Below are positions 5,964-8,571 of a stretch of 8,571 nucleotides of DNA, piece after piece. Made by a program: the position numbers and the translations under genes. The notes beneath the pieces are model-generated. The model had not been told where the DNA came from. It made no database searches and saw only the letters and a program-made list of their open reading frames with translations. The stretch is from Nitriliruptoraceae bacterium (GTDB lineage: Bacteria; Actinomycetota; Nitriliruptoria; Nitriliruptorales; Nitriliruptoraceae): NCBI GenBank assembly GCA_007116505.1, contig SKII01000085.1, positions 1 to 8,571 on the forward strand, read 5' to 3'. The first letter of the stretch is position 1. Each line of letters opens with the position of its first letter.

Positions 5964-6524
5964 GTGAGCATCGAAGAGACCCTCGCCGACGTCGAGCACC
6001 GCATGGTGCAGGCCGTCGCCAAGGTCAGCGAGGACTTCGCGACCATCCGGACGGGACGCGCGAACCCGCAGCTGCTCAACCGCATCGTCGTCCAGTACTA
6101 CGGGACGCCGACCCCGATCCAGCAGCTCGCGAACTTCTCCGTGCCCGAGCCGCGCATCCTCGTGGTCAACCCGTTCGACAAGGCGGCGATCGACGACATC
6201 TCCCGCGCGATCGCCGAGGCCGACCTCGGCCTCAACCCGTCGTCGGACGGGAGCGTGCTGCGCTGCGTGTTCCCCGAGCTCAGCGAGGACCGACGCAAGG
6301 ACTACATCCGCATCGCCCGGGCGACCGCGGAGGATGGGCGGGTCGCGCTGCGCAACGTGCGCCGCAGCGCCCGCGACGCGATGCAGCGGCTCGAGGACGA
6401 CGGGGAGGTCGGCAAGGACGAGCACGAGCGGGCCACGAAGCGGCTCGAGGAGCTCACCGCCGCCCATGTCGCACAGGTCGACAAGGCGCTCGAGGTCAAG
6501 GAGAAGGAGCTGCTCGAGGTCTAG
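5964..6524 (+). CDS. frr: Ribosome recycling factor
   Basis: RRF splits the post-termination ribosome together with EF-G, freeing subunits and mRNA. The 186-aa product matches the family length (~185) when started at GTG 5964, with AGGAG at 5953-5957 as ribosome binding site. The open frame extends upstream to 5796 inside pyrH, but that extension is Pro/Gly-rich and not RRF-like. Family motifs are FATIRTGRANPQLL (25-38), QYYGTPTPIQQLANFSVPEP (44-63), VVNPFD (67-72), LGLNPSSDGSVLR (88-100) and RVALRNVRRSARDAM (126-140). The N- and C-terminal helices of domain I are intact, ending KEKELLEV. The gap to pyrH is 115 bp, long enough for a separate promoter, though I see no convincing one. Confidence 0.97.
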   Translation: MSIEETLADVEHRMVQAVAKVSEDFATIRTGRANPQLLNRIVVQYYGTPTPIQQLANFSVPEPRILVVNPFDKAAIDDISRAIAEADLGLNPSSDGSVLRCVFPELSEDRRKDYIRIARATAEDGRVALRNVRRSARDAMQRLEDDGEVGKDEHERATKRLEELTAAHVAQVDKALEVKEKELLEV

Positions 6525-6553
6525 GGCTCCACGCCCCGACCCGAGCATCCTCC

Positions 6554-7375
6554 ATGGCCGAGGCGACCGAAGCGCCGCGCAAGGGGCGTGATCTCGTCGC
6601 CGCGACGACCGTCGGGGCCGGCCTGCTCGCGCTGCTCGCGCTCGGGCTCATCCTCCCGCCGGTCGCCCTCACGGTGCTCGTCGGTGCGCTCGTGGTCGCG
6701 GCCCACGTCGAGCTCGGACAGGTGCTCGGCGGACTCGACCGGCCCGTGCACACCGACGTGCTCGTCGTCACCGCTCCCGCCGTGCTCGTCGGAGCGCAGG
6801 TCGCGGGGCCGCGGGGCCAGGCGGTCGGTCTCACCGTCCTCGTCGCCCTGGCGCTGCTGCGTCCTCTCGTCGACCGGGGACGACGCGACGTGCTCGGCAC
6901 CGTGTCGCGCACCGTCCTGCTCGGCGCATGGGTCGGTGGTCTCGCGTCCTACGCGATGCTGCTGCGCGCGCTCGACAACCCCGTCGTGATGCTCGTCGTC
7001 GTCCTCGGCGCAGCCGCTGCGAGCGACACCGGCGCGTACCTCGTCGGGTCACGCCTCGGCCGTCGACGTCTCGCGCCGCAGGTCAGCCCCAACAAGACGC
7101 TCGAGGGCCTCGTCGGCGGACTCGTCGCTGCGGCGCTGCTCGCAGGAGCGGTCCTGCCGCTCGACGGCACGAGCAGCCCGCTGCGTGGCGCAGCGATCGG
7201 TCTGGCTGTCGGCTTCGCCGCATTCGTCGGCGACCTCGTCGCCTCGATGATGAAGCGCGACCTCGGGGTGAAGGACCTCGGACGGCTCCTCCCCGGGCAC
7301 GGCGGTGTGCTCGACCGTGTCGACGGCCTGCTGCTCGCGCTGCCCGTCGGCTACGCGCTGCTGGTGCTGACGTGA
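6554..7375 (+). CDS. cdsA: Phosphatidate cytidylyltransferase (CDP-diglyceride synthase)
   Basis: Integral membrane enzyme that makes CDP-diacylglycerol from phosphatidic acid and CTP, the branch point for bacterial phospholipids. The 273-aa product is mostly hydrophobic, with about seven or eight likely membrane segments (for example 14-35, 37-56, 68-84, 91-103, 119-138, 143-158, 187-203, 212-229). The family signature is intact near the C-terminus: S231, K240-D241, PGHGG at 247-251, and D254, R255 and D257. The cytosolic SDTGAYLVGSRLGRRRL (157-173) and SPNKTLEG (178-185) motifs are also present. ATG 6554 lies 29 bp after frr and has only a weak Shine-Dalgarno site, so translation may depend partly on frr. 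The stop overlaps the rlmN start (GTGA, 7372-7375), which suggests translational coupling. Confidence 0.96.
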   Translation: MAEATEAPRKGRDLVAATTVGAGLLALLALGLILPPVALTVLVGALVVAAHVELGQVLGGLDRPVHTDVLVVTAPAVLVGAQVAGPRGQAVGLTVLVALALLRPLVDRGRRDVLGTVSRTVLLGAWVGGLASYAMLLRALDNPVVMLVVVLGAAAASDTGAYLVGSRLGRRRLAPQVSPNKTLEGLVGGLVAAALLAGAVLPLDGTSSPLRGAAIGLAVGFAAFVGDLVASMMKRDLGVKDLGRLLPGHGGVLDRVDGLLLALPVGYALLVLT

Positions 7376-8571
7376 GCGCCGGCGGGAGGGTCCTCCTCGG
7401 TGCCGACGCGGACGTGCCCCTCGACCTCTACTCCCTCGACCGCGAGGGGCTCGTCGACCTGATGGCCGAGCTCGGCGAGCCGCGCTTCCGTGCCGCGCAG
7501 GTCGCATCGTGGCTCGTGCGGGGGGTCGATGACCCACAGCTCATGACGGACCTTCCCGGTGCGCTGCGCGAGCGGCTCGCGGCGATGACGGCCGGCTCGA
7601 CCCCCGAGCTCGTCGCGCACCACGTCGCTGACGATGGCCGCACGCACAAGTTCCTCCTGCGCTTCCGTGACGGGGAGGCGATCGAGACGGTCCTCATGCG
7701 TTACCCGCGGCGCGCGACGGTCTGCATCTCGACGCAGGCGGGCTGCGCGATGGGCTGCCCGTTCTGCGCGACAGGGCAGGCGGGCCTGCGGCGTCAGCTG
7801 ACCGCTGGCGAGGTGGTGCGGCAGGTCGTCGTCGCGCAGCAGGCGCTGGCCACGGGGCGCATCGGTGACGTCGAGCTCGGTCCCGCAGGGCTCGAGGGCG
7901 GCGGGCCGGACCACGTCACCAACGTCGTCTACATGGGCATGGGGGAGCCGCTCGCGAACCTCGAGGCGACGATCGCGAGCGTCCGCTGGCTCCACGACCC
8001 TGAGGGCTTCGGGCTCTCCGCACGCGGCATCACCGTCTCGACGGTCGGGCTCGTGCCGGCGATCGGCCGCCTCGCCGACGTCGGGCTGCCCCTCACCCTC
8101 GCGGTCAGCCTGCACGCTGCGACGGACGCGCTGCGCGACGACCTCGTCCCGATCAACCGCTCGCACCCGATCGCTGAGCTCGAGCGGGCCGTGCAGGCCT
8201 ACCGTGCCCGTACGCGGCGCAGGGTGACCATCGAGTGGTGCCTCATCGGCGAGGTCAACGACGACGCCGCCCAGGCCGACGCGCTCGCGCGCATCGCACG
8301 TCGCATGCGGGCGCACGTCAACGTCATCCCGATGAACCCCACGCCGGGCGTGCGGTGGAAGGAGCCGACCCGTGCTCGCACGGACGCCTTCGTCGCCCGC
8401 GTCGAGCAGGGCGGTGCGACCGTGACGCTGCGTGACACGCGGGGACGCGACGCCGAGGCGGCATGCGGGCAGCTCCTCGCGGCGCGCACGCTCGGAGACG
8501 GCAGCATCCTGCCCGTCGCGCGAGGCGCAGCCGACCGCGTGGACGCGCGGGTCGCCGGCACGGCGCAGGAG
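7372..8571 (+). CDS. rlmN: Dual-specificity RNA methyltransferase RlmN (3' end beyond window)
   Basis: Radical-SAM enzyme that methylates C2 of A2503 in 23S rRNA and A37 in some tRNAs. The frame is open from GTG 7372 to the window edge, 400 codons with no stop. The family rarely exceeds this length, so the stop should lie just outside. The [4Fe-4S] motif CxxxCxxC is C125-C129-C132 (CAMGCPFCATG). The two catalytic cysteines are present at C118 (TVCIST) and C365 (DAEAACGQL), and the proposed base is E105. Other motifs are the SAM-binding MGMGEPLANL (188-197), GITVSTVGLVPAI (219-231), the AVSLHAATDALR stretch (244-255) and VIPMNPTPG (318-326). A Gly-rich insert at ~163-180 precedes MGMGEP. RlmN, not Cfr, is favoured by the housekeeping context and the ITVST...LVPAI pattern. 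The start overlaps the cdsA stop by 4 bp. Confidence 0.95.
   Translation, partial: MSAGGRVLLGADADVPLDLYSLDREGLVDLMAELGEPRFRAAQVASWLVRGVDDPQLMTDLPGALRERLAAMTAGSTPELVAHHVADDGRTHKFLLRFRDGEAIETVLMRYPRRATVCISTQAGCAMGCPFCATGQAGLRRQLTAGEVVRQVVVAQQALATGRIGDVELGPAGLEGGGPDHVTNVVYMGMGEPLANLEATIASVRWLHDPEGFGLSARGITVSTVGLVPAIGRLADVGLPLTLAVSLHAATDALRDDLVPINRSHPIAELERAVQAYRARTRRRVTIEWCLIGEVNDDAAQADALARIARRMRAHVNVIPMNPTPGVRWKEPTRARTDAFVARVEQGGATVTLRDTRGRDAEAACGQLLAARTLGDGSILPVARGAADRVDARVAGTAQE

Overview
The window is a stretch of very GC-rich chromosome (third codon positions are almost all G or C). All real genes lie on the + strand. Gene order and protein sequences point to an actinobacterium (Actinomycetota). 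The order is dprA (3' end), a XerC-type recombinase, a secreted M23-domain protein, rpsB, tsf, pyrH, frr, cdsA, rlmN, which is the conserved core block of that phylum. The EF-Ts is the short (~200 aa) form rather than the ~270-280 aa form usual in streptomycetes and mycobacteria. This hints at a deep-branching actinobacterial lineage, but it is only a hint.

Layout. Positions 2-223 hold the C-terminal winged-helix part of DprA. Positions 303-1292 encode a complete tyrosine recombinase with all catalytic residues. Positions 1429-3129 encode a 566-aa exported protein that joins a degenerate M23 (LytM-like) domain to a lipase-like alpha/beta hydrolase with an intact Ser-Asp-His triad. Its stop codon lies inside the first unit of a perfect 4 x 24-bp tandem array (3125-3220). 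Each unit can fold as an RNA hairpin with a UNCG-class tetraloop. A gene-free leader of about 230 bp (3221-3448) follows, with three more compact hairpins before rpsB.

From 3449 onward the genes are core translation, nucleotide and membrane-lipid functions: ribosomal protein S2, EF-Ts, UMP kinase, ribosome recycling factor, CDP-diglyceride synthase, and the 23S rRNA/tRNA methyltransferase RlmN. RlmN overlaps cdsA by 4 bp and runs off the window after 400 codons without a stop. rpsB-tsf looks like one transcription unit; pyrH, frr, cdsA and rlmN follow with gaps of 115 bp or less, and cdsA-rlmN are probably translationally coupled.

Most of the window is ordinary housekeeping sequence, and I see no mobile element, CRISPR array, defence system or RNA gene. 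The parts worth a second look are the hairpin array plus rpsB leader (3125-3397), the M23/hydrolase fusion with a substituted M23 active site, and the short EF-Ts.
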